A stretch of 64,000 bases of DNA from positions 1 to 64,000 of the forward strand of contig DVIT01000030.1 of NCBI GenBank assembly GCA_018711005.1, given 5' to 3'. The position numbers and the translations under genes were made by a program. This document shows positions 8,459 through 16,301 of the stretch, one piece after another (position 1 is the stretch's first letter; each line of letters begins with the position of its first letter). The notes beneath the pieces are model-generated. The model was not told the DNA's origin. It saw only the letters and a program-made list of their open reading frames with translations, and searched no databases. This DNA comes from Candidatus Scybalocola faecigallinarum (GTDB lineage Bacteria; Bacillota; Clostridia; Lachnospirales; Lachnospiraceae).

Positions 8459-8767
8459 ATGTACGCAATTATTGCAACAGGTGGTAAACAGTACAAAGTA
8501 GCCGAAGGCGATATCATTAGAGTTGAAAAGCTTGGCGTTGAAGCCGGCGAATCTGTAACTTTTGATCAGGTTCTTGTTGTAAGCGGAGATGACGTTAAAG
8601 TCGGAAATCCTACAGTTGAAGGTGCAAGCGTTTCTGCAACCGTTGTAGGCGAAGTTAAAGGCAAGAAAGTCATTGTTTACAAATATAAGAGAAAAACTGG
8701 TTATCACAAGAAAAACGGCCACAGACAGGCTTATACAAAAGTAAAGATTGAAAAGATCAATGCTTAA
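8459..8767 (+). CDS. rplU: 50S ribosomal protein L21
   Basis: A 102-residue protein of the normal L21 length, with the diagnostic start [14 protein letters not shown] and the basic C-terminal segment [14 protein letters not shown] that contacts 23S rRNA. First gene of the rplU-prp-rpmA operon, which has the standard Firmicutes order. The start at ATG 8459 follows AGGAGG with proper spacing. Confidence 0.98.
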   Translation: MYAIIATGGKQYKVAEGDIIRVEKLGVEAGESVTFDQVLVVSGDDVKVGNPTVEGASVSATVVGEVKGKKVIVYKYKRKTGYHKKNGHRQAYTKVKIEKINA

Positions 8768-8787
8768 TTTTGTTGTTGTGAAGTGTT

Positions 8788-9108
8788 ATGATCAAGGTAA
8801 CAGTTTACAAGGACAGTAAAGGTTATACAGGCTTTAAGTCTGAGGGACATGCCGGATATGCGCAGGAAGGATATGATATTATCTGTGCTGCCGTTTCCGT
8901 GCTTACAGTAAACACGGTCAACTCCATTGAATCGTTTACTTCCGACACGTTTCATGTGAAACAAAAGGATGGTTACGTGGAATGCCGGTTTGACCTGCCC
9001 CTCTCCCGGGAAGCTGTATTACTGATGGATTCCATGATTCTTGGTTTACAGGAAATCGAAAAAGATTATGGTCGTGAATATATCCGAGTTATATTCAAGG
9101 AGGTGTAA
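8788..9108 (+). CDS. prp: Ribosomal-processing cysteine protease Prp
   Basis: A 106-residue Prp protease (formerly DUF464/YsxB), which removes the N-terminal extension of L27 before its assembly into the 50S subunit. The catalytic pair is visible as His21 (SEGHAGYA) and Cys33 (DIICAAVS), at the family spacing. It sits between rplU and rpmA, the position that first suggested its role. The L27 gene downstream carries the matching cleavage motif, so enzyme and substrate are encoded next to each other. Confidence 0.95.
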   Translation: MIKVTVYKDSKGYTGFKSEGHAGYAQEGYDIICAAVSVLTVNTVNSIESFTSDTFHVKQKDGYVECRFDLPLSREAVLLMDSMILGLQEIEKDYGREYIRVIFKEV

Positions 9109-9112
9109 GGCA

Positions 9113-9403
9113 ATGTTAAAAATGAACCTTCAGATTTTCGCTCATAAAAAGGGTGTTGGTTCCACAAAGAACGGCAGAGATTCTGAGTCCAAAAGACTTG
9201 GTGCCAAAAGAGCAGACGGACAGTTTGTAAAAGCTGGCAACATTCTTTACAGACAGCGCGGAACAAAGATCCATCCTGGCGTAAATGTAGGACGCGGTGG
9301 CGACGATACATTATTTGCTCTGGTGGACGGTGTGGTAAGATTCGAAAGAAAAGGCAGAGACAAAAAGCAGGTTTCTATCTACCCCGTAGCTGCAAACGAA
9401 TAA
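9113..9403 (+). CDS. rpmA: 50S ribosomal protein L27 with cleavable N-terminal extension
   Basis: A 96-residue L27 precursor. The start at ATG 9113 is fixed by AGGAGGTG upstream; a longer open frame overlaps prp and is not used. The first nine residues, MLKMNLQIF, precede the mature start [12 protein letters not shown]. This matches the Firmicutes Prp cleavage pattern known from Staphylococcus aureus, with cutting expected between Phe9 and Ala10. The mature N-terminus reaches into the peptidyl transferase centre. A strong terminator ends the operon. Confidence 0.97.
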   Translation: MLKMNLQIFAHKKGVGSTKNGRDSESKRLGAKRADGQFVKAGNILYRQRGTKIHPGVNVGRGGDDTLFALVDGVVRFERKGRDKKQVSIYPVAANE

Positions 9404-9411
9404 TAACATTA

Positions 9412-9450
9412 AAACGACTTCAGATTTTTCAAAATTTGAAGTCGTTTTTT
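9412..9450 (+). terminator. Intrinsic terminator after rpmA
   Basis: AAACGACTTCA pairs with TGAAGTCGTTT, with further A/T pairing inside, followed by six T residues. This separates the ribosomal protein operon from obgE. Confidence 0.9.
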
Positions 9451-9561
9451 ACTATGAAAGCCTGGCAAGCGTGCGTCAGCACGGAGCCATCCGTAGCTTT
9501 CATTTATGGTTTGCCGCACACAGCGCGGCAAACCGAAAGCCCAACCACAGGAGGTGAAAAG

Positions 9562-10845
9562 ATGTTTGTAGATAAAGCGAATATTTATATCCGTTCCGGT
9601 AAAGGCGGCGACGGCCACGTAAGCTTCCGCAGGGAAATGTACGTTCCGGCCGGAGGCCCTGACGGCGGCGACGGCGGCAAAGGCGGCGATGTGATCTTTG
9701 AAGTAGACAGCGGTCTGAATACCCTTATGGATTTCCGTCATGTGCGCAAATACTGTGCCGGTGACGGTGAACCCGGCGGCAAACGCCGCTGCCACGGCAA
9801 GGACGGAGAAGATATTATTATTAAGGTGCCGGAAGGAACCGTGATCCGTGACACAGACAGCGGCCTTGTCATTGCCGACATGTCCGGCGACAACAAACGG
9901 GAAGTTCTTTTAAAAGGCGGCCGCGGCGGCAAAGGTAATATGAACTACGCCACAGCCACCATGCAGGCGCCAAAATACGCCCAGCCGGGACAGAAGGCTT
10001 TGGAGCTTAACGTGACCCTGGAGCTTAAGGTCATTGCCGACGTTGGCCTGGTAGGCTTCCCCAATGTGGGAAAATCCACCTTTTTATCCCGTGTGACCAA
10101 TGCACGGCCAAAGATTGCCAATTATCATTTTACAACCCTGAACCCTAATCTGGGTGTTGTAGATCTTGACGGGGGCAAAGGCTTTGTTATTGCCGATATT
10201 CCGGGGATCATTGAGGGTGCATCCCAGGGTGTAGGCCTTGGACATGACTTTTTGCGGCATATTGAACGGACCAAGGTGATCATCCATATTGTGGATGCGG
10301 CAGGTGTTGAGGGCCGTGACCCGATTGCAGACATTTATGCCATTAACAAAGAGCTGGAGGCTTATAATCCAAAGATCCTTGAGCGTCCTCAGGTGATCGC
10401 GGCCAATAAGATCGATGCTTTGTATGATGGGGAAAATGATGATGCTATTGTCCTTCTTAAGGAAACCTTTGAGCCGGAAGGTATTGCCGTATTTCCTATT
10501 TCCGCAGTAAGCGGCCAGGGCTTAAAGCCGCTGCTGTACCATGTGCGCAAGCTGCTGGATGAAATGAATGAGGCGCCAACTGTATTTGAACGGGAGTTCT
10601 TCCCGGAAAATGTCCGGTTTGAAGAACCTTATACAGTAGAAAAAGATGAGGACGGCGTATTTGTTGTAGAAGGGCCGCGGATCGAGCGTATGCTCGGATA
10701 CACAAATCTGGAATCTGAAAAGGGCTTTGATTTCTTCCAGAAATTTATGAAGGAAAACGGCATTTTAGACCAGTTAGAGGCTCTGGGAATCCAGGAAGGC
10801 GATACAGTACGCATGTATAACCTGCAGTTTGATTACTATAAATAA
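9562..10845 (+). CDS. obgE: GTPase ObgE/CgtA
   Basis: A 427-residue Obg GTPase that acts in late 50S assembly and stress signalling. The glycine-rich Obg fold spans residues 1-158 (GGDGHVSFRRE, GGDGGKGGDV). The G domain shows G1 GFPNVGKST (about 165-173), G3 DIPGIIEGA and G4 NKID. The C-terminal about 75 residues (VEGPRIERMLGYTN onward) form the OCT domain found in Firmicutes. The true start is ATG 9562, after AGGAGGTGAAAAG; the frame upstream to 9436 overlaps the rpmA terminator. It heads the conserved obgE-yhbY-nadD-yqeK-rsfS series. Confidence 0.97.
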   Translation: MFVDKANIYIRSGKGGDGHVSFRREMYVPAGGPDGGDGGKGGDVIFEVDSGLNTLMDFRHVRKYCAGDGEPGGKRRCHGKDGEDIIIKVPEGTVIRDTDSGLVIADMSGDNKREVLLKGGRGGKGNMNYATATMQAPKYAQPGQKALELNVTLELKVIADVGLVGFPNVGKSTFLSRVTNARPKIANYHFTTLNPNLGVVDLDGGKGFVIADIPGIIEGASQGVGLGHDFLRHIERTKVIIHIVDAAGVEGRDPIADIYAINKELEAYNPKILERPQVIAANKIDALYDGENDDAIVLLKETFEPEGIAVFPISAVSGQGLKPLLYHVRKLLDEMNEAPTVFEREFFPENVRFEEPYTVEKDEDGVFVVEGPRIERMLGYTNLESEKGFDFFQKFMKENGILDQLEALGIQEGDTVRMYNLQFDYYK

Positions 10846-10859
10846 TGCAGATCGTCCGG

Positions 10860-10881
10860 GCGGCAGGGAGTTCTTGCCGCA
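10860..10881 (+). other. Hairpin between obgE and yhbY
   Basis: GCGGCA and TGCCGC pair around a nine-base loop in the 93-base gap after obgE. It has no T tract, so read-through into yhbY is expected; it may stabilise or process the mRNA. Confidence 0.35.
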
Positions 10882-10938
10882 GCGGCATCTGGCAATAGTT
10901 CCCCCAAGGGGCGGGAATGTGATTGAAGGAGATTGAAA

Positions 10939-11238
10939 ATGATTAAAACCTCAAAACAGCGGGCTTATTTAAAAAGCCTTGCCATGACTATGGATCCGGT
11001 GTGCCATGTGGGTAAATTCTCACTGACGCCGGAGCTGACAAAGGCCGTGGATGAGGCTCTTGCTGCCAGAGAGCTGATCAAGATCGCCGTACTGCAAAAC
11101 TGTACGGATGATCCTCATGAGATCGCGGATTATCTGGCAGAACGGACCCATTCACAGGTGGTCCAGGTGATCGGAAAGAAAATCGTTTTATATCGGGAAG
11201 GCAAAGATAATAAAAAGAAGATTGTTCTTCCGGATTAA
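10939..11238 (+). CDS. yhbY: YhbY family RNA-binding protein (CRM domain)
   Basis: A 99-residue single CRM-domain protein that associates with pre-50S ribosomal particles. The family start (KQRAYLKSLA), the GxxG-type loop region around VCHVGKF, and the end VVQVIGKKIVLYRE are visible. ATG 10939 is chosen because GAAGGAG lies seven bases before it; an in-frame TTG at 10933 is too close. It lies between obgE and nadD, as in many Firmicutes. Confidence 0.93.
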   Translation: MIKTSKQRAYLKSLAMTMDPVCHVGKFSLTPELTKAVDEALAARELIKIAVLQNCTDDPHEIADYLAERTHSQVVQVIGKKIVLYREGKDNKKKIVLPD

Positions 11239-11255
11239 CAGACAGGGAGGCTGCC

Positions 11256-11873
11256 ATGGAAAAGAAACATAAGCGTGTGGGGATCATGGGCGGGACCTTT
11301 GACCCTGTCCATATTGGCCATTTACTCATTGCAGAGCAAAGCTACCGGCAGTACGGGCTGGATTATGTGATCTTTATGCCGGCCGGCCGCCCTCCTCATA
11401 AACAGGATCAGGAAATCATCAGCAATAAGGACCGTCTGGCAATGCTGCGTCTGGCAACGGAAGATATTCCTTATTTTAGAGTTTCTGATTATGAATTAAA
11501 TAAACAGGGGCTGTCCTACACCTGTGAAACATTGTCTGAGCTGTCTCAGAAATTTCCAGACACAGAATACTATTTTATTATGGGCGCAGATTCTGTTAAG
11601 GATATGGATCATTGGCGCCATCCGGAGATCATATTAAATCTGGCTCATATCCTGGCGGCAGTCCGGGATAACACGGATATTCAGGCGCTTCAGGCAGAAG
11701 CCCAAAGGCTTCGGGAAAAATATAATGCAAGGATCTCTCTGCTGGGTGCGCCGGAACTGGACATTTCCTCCAGAGAACTGCGCGGTCGTATTGCTGCCGG
11801 ACAGTCCATTCGTTTTATGGTCCCTGAAAAGGTGAGGAATTATATTTATTATTATCATTTATACGGCAGCTGA
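11256..11873 (+). CDS. nadD: Nicotinate-nucleotide adenylyltransferase
   Basis: A 205-residue NaMN adenylyltransferase, making deamido-NAD from NaMN and ATP in NAD biosynthesis. Visible motifs: GIMGGTFDPVHIGHLL, holding the GxFxPxHxGH nucleotidyltransferase signature, ImGADS-type segment IMGADSVKDM, and the C-terminal ISSRELRGRI corresponding to ISSTxIR. It sits in the usual nadD-yqeK-rsfS cassette; yqeK follows after 35 bases. Confidence 0.96.
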   Translation: MEKKHKRVGIMGGTFDPVHIGHLLIAEQSYRQYGLDYVIFMPAGRPPHKQDQEIISNKDRLAMLRLATEDIPYFRVSDYELNKQGLSYTCETLSELSQKFPDTEYYFIMGADSVKDMDHWRHPEIILNLAHILAAVRDNTDIQALQAEAQRLREKYNARISLLGAPELDISSRELRGRIAAGQSIRFMVPEKVRNYIYYYHLYGS

Positions 11874-11908
11874 AGATCAAGGGGGCTGCAAGATCAAGGA
11901 GGAAGCTT

Positions 11909-12487
11909 ATGTTTTATACGATTGGGGAAATTCATGAAATATTAAGAAAAAAACAAAATGGTTCCCGCTTTATCCATACGCTGGGCGTTCAGTATACAAG
12001 CGCGTGCCTGGCCATGCGTTATGGGGAAGATCTGGAAAAGGCCCAGATCGCAGGCGTGCTCCATGACTGTGCGAAACATATGAAGCCGGAAAAGCTCCTT
12101 GAAAAGAGTAAAAAGCATGGCCTTTTGATCACCCCTGCCCAGGAACAGCATCCGTTTCTGCTCCATGGCCGCGTTGGCGCTTATATTGCTGAAAAAAAAT
12201 ATGGTGTGGATGACCAGGATATTTTAAATGCCATTGAGTGGCACACCACCGGCCGGCCCAACATGAGCCTGCTGGAGAAGATCGTTTTTACAGCAGATTA
12301 TATTGAGCCTAACCGTACAAAGGCGCCGAATCTGGAAAAACTGCGCCAGGTCAGCTTTCAGGACCTTGATCTGGCCGTCTATATGATCCTTGATCAGACA
12401 CTGAAGTATTTAAATGAGTCCCCTCAGGATGTGGATCAGACAACTGAGGAGACATACAGCTATTATAAAGACATGTTAAAGCTTTAA
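11909..12487 (+). CDS. yqeK: HD-domain diadenosine tetraphosphatase YqeK
   Basis: A 192-residue HD hydrolase. Members of this family cleave Ap4A symmetrically to two ADP. The metal ligands are visible as RFIHTLGV (first His), LHDCAKH (the HD pair), LLHGRVGA and later YIEPNRTK. The length fits the stand-alone form; in some genomes it is fused to NadD. AAGGAGG precedes the start. rsfS follows after 17 bases. Confidence 0.93.
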   Translation: MFYTIGEIHEILRKKQNGSRFIHTLGVQYTSACLAMRYGEDLEKAQIAGVLHDCAKHMKPEKLLEKSKKHGLLITPAQEQHPFLLHGRVGAYIAEKKYGVDDQDILNAIEWHTTGRPNMSLLEKIVFTADYIEPNRTKAPNLEKLRQVSFQDLDLAVYMILDQTLKYLNESPQDVDQTTEETYSYYKDMLKL

Positions 12488-12504
12488 AAAGGAGTAATTT
12501 ACCT

Positions 12505-12864
12505 ATGAGCGATTCTAAGAAAATGGCCCGTCTGGCACTTAAGGCCCTGGAAGACAAAAAGGCCATTGATACAAAGATTATTGATATTCAAAATGTCTCT
12601 GTCATTGCCGATTATTTTATTATTGCCAGCGGAAGCAATAAAAATCAGGTTCAGGCGCTTTCGGATAATGTGTCTGAAGAACTGGGAAAGGCAGGATATG
12701 TTCCGAAGCATGTTGAGGGATATTCTTCTGCAAACTGGATCCTGATGGATTATTCAGATATTATCATCCATATTTTTTCAGAGGAGGACCGTCTGTTTTA
12801 CGACCTTGAACGTATCTGGCGGGAGGGCAGCGTTGTTGCCGAAGAAGATTTGGAAACTGAATAA
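12505..12864 (+). CDS. rsfS: Ribosomal silencing factor RsfS
   Basis: A 119-residue RsfS (Iojap family), which binds L14 on the 50S subunit and blocks subunit joining when nutrients are low. Diagnostic segments: SVIADYFIIASGSN, EGYSSANWILMDYSDIIIHIF and FYDLERIW. Last gene of the obgE-to-rsfS series; a hairpin follows about 20 bases after the stop. Confidence 0.96.
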   Translation: MSDSKKMARLALKALEDKKAIDTKIIDIQNVSVIADYFIIASGSNKNQVQALSDNVSEELGKAGYVPKHVEGYSSANWILMDYSDIIIHIFSEEDRLFYDLERIWREGSVVAEEDLETE

Positions 12865-12886
12865 GGATAAGGAAAAAGTTTATTAC

Positions 12887-12919
12887 TCAGATTTACATAA
12901 TTTAATTATGTAAATCTGA
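12887..12919. terminator. Terminator-like perfect palindromic hairpin after rsfS
   Basis: A 14-bp perfect stem, TCAGATTTACATAA / TTATGTAAATCTGA, with a five-base loop. The downstream T tract is weak (ATGTTTTGC), so termination is likely but not certain. Confidence 0.6.
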
Positions 12920-12999
12920 AATGTTTTGCATGAAAAATAAAGATCTGTTTTTTGCACAGCCGGTGCAGATCCAGGCAAAAGAAAAGAGGAGGATAAGGG

Positions 13000-14109
13000 A
13001 TGTTGACAGAAAAAGAGAAAAAGAAGATCCGGCGCTGCTGTATTTATCCCAATCTGATCCTGGCGGCTATTATCATTGATCTGTTGATTGGATTTTACTT
13101 TGTTTTACTTGTCATGATCGATGATATAGCATTTAACAATACATCGCTGTATATGCCGGGACTGATGGTGTATCTGGGAATCGTGGCCGTTTATCTTGTA
13201 CCGGCGCTTGTCCTGTATGTAAAAATGCGCTCCCTTGGCAAAAAGGAAAGCTGGCTCAGTCTGATGCACAGAGCAGGGCTGATCACGCCAGATTATGAAG
13301 ATCCGGAGCACCTGCGTCAGATTCATGGCATGAACGCTGCCGGAAATCTGATGAGGCGGGCCAAAAACCCGGCATTTAAGCAGGCTGGGGATGATATGCA
13401 GGCCGCAACGGCAGTGCAGTCAGTGGATCTGGTCTGCAGAACGATGTTTTCTGTTAAAAAAGATGCGTGCAGAATGGCGGAGTTTTACCGGATCAAAGTT
13501 CCAAAAACAAAGAAATATGTGTGTCTGATGATCCTTGCACCTATAGTGCTGCTGACTATGGTTTTTATTCCTGAATTTGCATCCTCCAAGCAAGCAGCTG
13601 ATCAGGAACGGGAAAGGGCCGCTGCGGTTGTCTATGAAGTCCGGGATGCCCTGGAAAACGGATGTGCAAATGTGATCATTGATGATCCGGCTGAGGGATA
13701 CCAGTCTTACGGTTATCAGATCATCGGTTCATTATATGACAGGGAATCAAAGGATTCTTCCAGGATTACCTTACATGTGGGAAATGACGGGAAGATCAGT
13801 GAGGTTCATTATGTGCTGACGATTGATATTGAAGATACGAAGGAGGCAAACCTTCAGCGGGCGCAGCAAAATATTGAAACGCTTAACGCCCTGCTTGCTG
13901 CATCCGGCGCCCCGGCAAGTGATGCAGTTTTTTTGGAAATGCCTCAGTTTCCGGAAGAATTTACAGAACAGTTTATGAATGGCTCGTATTTTGACGGCAT
14001 TAATATGCATGATGAAAATGCAAACTGTTCCGCAGCCTATTCTACCGATCCGGAAGATGTTAATAATGAATATGATTCCTTTTACTTTTATATAAGCATG
14101 GGAGATTGA
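13000..14109 (+). CDS. Membrane protein of unknown function (369 aa)
   Basis: Not recognised as a named family. A strong GAGGAGGATAAGGG ribosome binding site precedes ATG 13000. Three hydrophobic segments are visible: about residues 16-38, 50-72 and 170-188. The region between the second and third is charged and probably cytoplasmic. After the third segment (ILAPIVLLTMVFIP) comes an acidic soluble domain of about 180 residues, which would be extracellular and contains no obvious catalytic motif. It stands alone between two hairpins, so it is probably monocistronic. A short Lys-rich N-terminus (EKEKKKIRR) supports an inside start. Confidence 0.75.
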   Translation: MLTEKEKKKIRRCCIYPNLILAAIIIDLLIGFYFVLLVMIDDIAFNNTSLYMPGLMVYLGIVAVYLVPALVLYVKMRSLGKKESWLSLMHRAGLITPDYEDPEHLRQIHGMNAAGNLMRRAKNPAFKQAGDDMQAATAVQSVDLVCRTMFSVKKDACRMAEFYRIKVPKTKKYVCLMILAPIVLLTMVFIPEFASSKQAADQERERAAAVVYEVRDALENGCANVIIDDPAEGYQSYGYQIIGSLYDRESKDSSRITLHVGNDGKISEVHYVLTIDIEDTKEANLQRAQQNIETLNALLAASGAPASDAVFLEMPQFPEEFTEQFMNGSYFDGINMHDENANCSAAYSTDPEDVNNEYDSFYFYISMGD

Positions 14110-14130
14110 TGGTAAAAAAATTCACAAAAA

Positions 14131-14183
14131 AGAGAGGCAGCATTCAGGGAAAGACAGGTTTTCCAAGAATGCCGCCTCTTTTT
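14131..14183. terminator. Bidirectional terminator between the membrane protein gene and lexA
   Basis: AGAGGC-A-GCATTC pairs with GAATGC-C-GCCTCT, with a T run on the plus strand (CTCTTTTT) and, read from the other strand, another T run (TTTTTTGTG). It serves the convergent genes on both sides. Confidence 0.85.
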
Positions 14184-14246
14184 ACTTTACACAAGGGAGG
14201 ACAGGCAATAATGCAGATGATCCCTTGTAAATGTGCTGTGTCATGG

Positions 14247-14864
14247 TCACATGCCCATGCGCATAAGGCCGATCACTTTTCCGATGATCTCTACGGAATT
14301 AACGATAATAGGGTTCATAGCGTCGTTTTCCGGCTGGAGACGATAGTAGCCGTCCTCCTTAAAAAAGCGTTTGACGGTTGCGCTGTCCTCTAAAAGGGCA
14401 ACAACAATATCGCCGTTGTCTGCAGATGGCTGACGCTGGACAATCACCTGATCGCCGTCGAAAATGCCTGCGTTGATCATGCTTTCACCCCGCACTTTAA
14501 GCATAAATACATCAGCGTTGGGCATAAGCTCCACGGGAATGGGAAAGTAGCCCTGGATATTTTCCACAGCCAGGATGGGTTCTCCGGCGGTGATGGTGCC
14601 CACCATGGGAACGTTGACAACTTCACGGCGGGACAGGGCAAAATCGTCATCGACGATCTCAATGGCCCGGGGTTTTGTAGGATCCCTGCGGATGTATCCG
14701 TTCTTCTCCAGAGTTTCCAAATGGGAATGGACAGAAGATGTGGAACGCAGGTGGACTGCTTCACAGATCTCCCGGACTGCCGGCGGATAGCCTTTCTCAA
14801 GTATCTGTTTTTTAATATATTCTAAAATCTCTGACTGCTTTGAGCTGATCTTTCCTTTATCCAT
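14247..14864 (-). CDS. lexA: SOS repressor LexA
   Basis: A 205-residue LexA, of standard length. The winged helix-turn-helix occupies residues 1-65 ([20 protein letters not shown]). The self-cleavage site is Ala93-Gly94 (TITAGEPI), and the Ser-Lys dyad is Ser128 (RGESMINAG) and Lys165 (SATVKRFF). ATG at 14864 is chosen because TCAGGAGG lies just upstream; the open frame extends 33 codons further with no ribosome binding site. Its own promoter carries a LexA-box half-match, so it is autoregulated as expected. It is divergent from a yneA-like gene. Confidence 0.97.
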   Translation of the reverse strand: MDKGKISSKQSEILEYIKKQILEKGYPPAVREICEAVHLRSTSSVHSHLETLEKNGYIRRDPTKPRAIEIVDDDFALSRREVVNVPMVGTITAGEPILAVENIQGYFPIPVELMPNADVFMLKVRGESMINAGIFDGDQVIVQRQPSADNGDIVVALLEDSATVKRFFKEDGYYRLQPENDAMNPIIVNSVEIIGKVIGLMRMGM

Positions 14865-14930
14865 GGAACAAACCTCCTGAGTATGTAAAAGTGCTATTTT
14901 TTTCAACAGAAATGCGATGTATATATCTAT

Positions 14931-14959
14931 ATCATAGCATATCGAACATATTTTTGCAA
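14931..14959 (-). promoter_or_regulatory. lexA promoter
   Basis: On the minus strand: TTGCAA (14954-14959), a 17-base spacer and TATGAT (14931-14936). A LexA-like site (AAAA-ATAT-GTTC, 14944-14955 on the plus strand) lies inside the spacer. Confidence 0.75.
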
Positions 14960-15044
14960 ACATTTGTTTTTACGAAAATATGTTCGATTTTTTATTGACA
15001 AAAGAACAAACGTTCGCTATAATCATAAATACAAACAGATGTTC
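14944..15044. promoter_or_regulatory. Cluster of LexA (SOS) boxes between lexA and the yneA-like gene
   Basis: The Firmicutes box is GAAC-N4-GTTC. One perfect site lies at 15004-15015 (GAAC-AAAC-GTTC), inside the spacer of the yneA-like promoter. One-mismatch sites lie at 14974-14985 (GAAA-ATAT-GTTC) and 15033-15044 (AAAC-AGAT-GTTC). A half-site with two mismatches (GAAC-ATAT-TTTT) lies at 14944-14955 within the lexA promoter. The spacing allows co-regulation of both divergent genes. Confidence 0.85.
14995..15023 (+). promoter_or_regulatory. SOS-controlled promoter of the yneA-like gene
   Basis: Full consensus: TTGACA (14995-15000), a 17-base spacer and TATAAT (15018-15023). The perfect LexA box occupies most of the spacer, so repressor and RNA polymerase would exclude each other. 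Strong when de-repressed. Confidence 0.9.
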
Positions 15045-15073
15045 TGGTATTTAAAGCACAAGGAGGAGTTATT

Positions 15074-15403
15074 ATGAAGATGAATCGAATCATGCTCAAA
15101 AGACGTTTTGCGACTTTGTTTATACTGATCGCCCTGGCATTTATCCTTGTATTTGTTTTTTGCTCTACAAAAGCATCCGCAGATTCCCACCAGCGGCTGA
15201 ACGAGCGGAAGTTTTTTACAAGCTATGTGGTTGAATCCGGGGATACTTTATGGGAGATCGCCCGGCAGTATATAACGCCGGAGTACAGCAGTATGGATAA
15301 GTATATTTATGAGATCTGCGAGACGAACCAGATGGATTCTGAGGTGATCTATCCCGGACAGCTGATCCTGATCCCTTATTATGCAGATGCTCCGGCCTAT
15401 TAA
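15074..15403 (+). CDS. yneA: YneA-like LysM protein, probable SOS cell-division inhibitor
   Basis: A 109-residue protein with a basic N-terminus, one membrane segment (residues about 12-31, LFILIALAFILVFVF) and an extracellular LysM domain (about 50-101, YVVESGDTLWEIARQY ... YPGQLILIPYY). Size, topology and position divergent from lexA match Bacillus YneA, which delays division after DNA damage. The promoter carries a perfect LexA box. AAGGAGGAG precedes the start. YneA orthology rests on layout and context; sequence similarity outside LysM is expected to be low. Confidence 0.8.
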   Translation: MKMNRIMLKRRFATLFILIALAFILVFVFCSTKASADSHQRLNERKFFTSYVVESGDTLWEIARQYITPEYSSMDKYIYEICETNQMDSEVIYPGQLILIPYYADAPAY

Positions 15404-15410
15404 GGTGAAA

Positions 15411-15467
15411 GATCCCCGGACAGCGCTTTGGAAGGCCTTAACAGGCCGGAGCGCTTGTCCGGGGATA
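15411..15467. terminator. Long stem-loop between convergent genes
   Basis: ATCCCCGGAC-AGCGCT pairs with AGCGCT-T-GTCCGGGGAT, and an inner stem (GGCC...GGCC) closes the loop. It lacks a good T tract on either side but lies between the convergent yneA-like and ttcA-like genes, so termination is the likely role. Confidence 0.6.
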
Positions 15468-15471
15468 AAGA

Positions 15472-16230
15472 TCACGATTTGCTGATATTTTTTCCGGGTA
15501 CATGGCTTTCTGCACGGGGCGGCCAGTTAGGAATATTGCCGTTGATGATGGCGCTGAACATCCGTTCCACAGCCCCGGGATGCTCCCGGTTCAGCTGTTT
15601 GGCCAGCTCTTTGGCATATTCCCGTTTGGTAAATCCGTTGGCCGGACACGGGCTTTTGCATACCGGCAGATTATATTTATGCTGGAAGCCTACCACATCC
15701 GCCTCGCTGACGTAGATGAGGGGGCGTATAAGGGTAATGTCCATCCGGTCCAGATACGTCATGGGAGAGAAGGAGTAAAAGCGTCCCTCAAAGATAAGTG
15801 AAAGGAGCATGGTCTCTACCAGATCGTCTTTATGATGACCATAGGCCAGTTTATTGCAGCCTAAAGCCTTGGCTTTTTCATTAAAAGCGCCTTTTCGCAT
15901 TTTTGCGCAAAGAGCGCAGGGATTTTTTTCTTTGCGGTCCTCAAAGATAATATGGCCAATATCGGTTTTAACCACCGTGTAGCGTACGCCCAGTGTATCG
16001 CATAATTCCTGGATCGGTGAAAGGTCAAAGTCCGGGAACCCAAGATCCACAGTGATGGCCTCGATTTCAAAAGGATTCGGGTAGAATCTTTTTAATCCGT
16101 GAAGGGCGTAAAGGAGCGTAAGGCTGTCCTTGCCTCCGGAGATCCCTACGGCGATCCTGTCCCCGGGCTGTATCATTTGGTAGTCGTCCACAGCCCGGCG
16201 GGCGTAGCTGAGTAATTGCTGAAGTTTCAT
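15472..16230 (-). CDS. TtcA-like tRNA 2-thiocytidine synthetase family protein
   Basis: A 252-residue PP-loop ATPase. The ATP pyrophosphatase motif SGGKDS lies at residues 31-36. The TtcA-type cysteines are present: Cys105 and Cys108 (NPCALCAKMRKG) and Cys195 (CKSPCPANG), which in TtcA hold a 4Fe-4S cluster used to thiolate tRNA C32. A GHHKDD motif follows at about 131. ATG 16230 follows AGGAGG with a long 12-base spacing; an upstream in-frame start at 16275 lacks a ribosome binding site. Distinguished from TilS by the cysteines. The exact target base is inferred from the family. Confidence 0.85.
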   Translation of the reverse strand: MKLQQLLSYARRAVDDYQMIQPGDRIAVGISGGKDSLTLLYALHGLKRFYPNPFEIEAITVDLGFPDFDLSPIQELCDTLGVRYTVVKTDIGHIIFEDRKEKNPCALCAKMRKGAFNEKAKALGCNKLAYGHHKDDLVETMLLSLIFEGRFYSFSPMTYLDRMDITLIRPLIYVSEADVVGFQHKYNLPVCKSPCPANGFTKREYAKELAKQLNREHPGAVERMFSAIINGNIPNWPPRAESHVPGKNISKS

Positions 16231-16301
16231 ATTTGTAAATATCCTCCTGTAAGCAGTATTTTTGTAACGATTCATTGGTGCGGCACTGATCGGCCGCCCG
16301 G

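Noticed and set aside
14106-14393. 95-codon plus-strand frame overlapping the end of lexA
   Set aside because: It runs through the bidirectional terminator and is antisense to lexA; no ribosome binding site.
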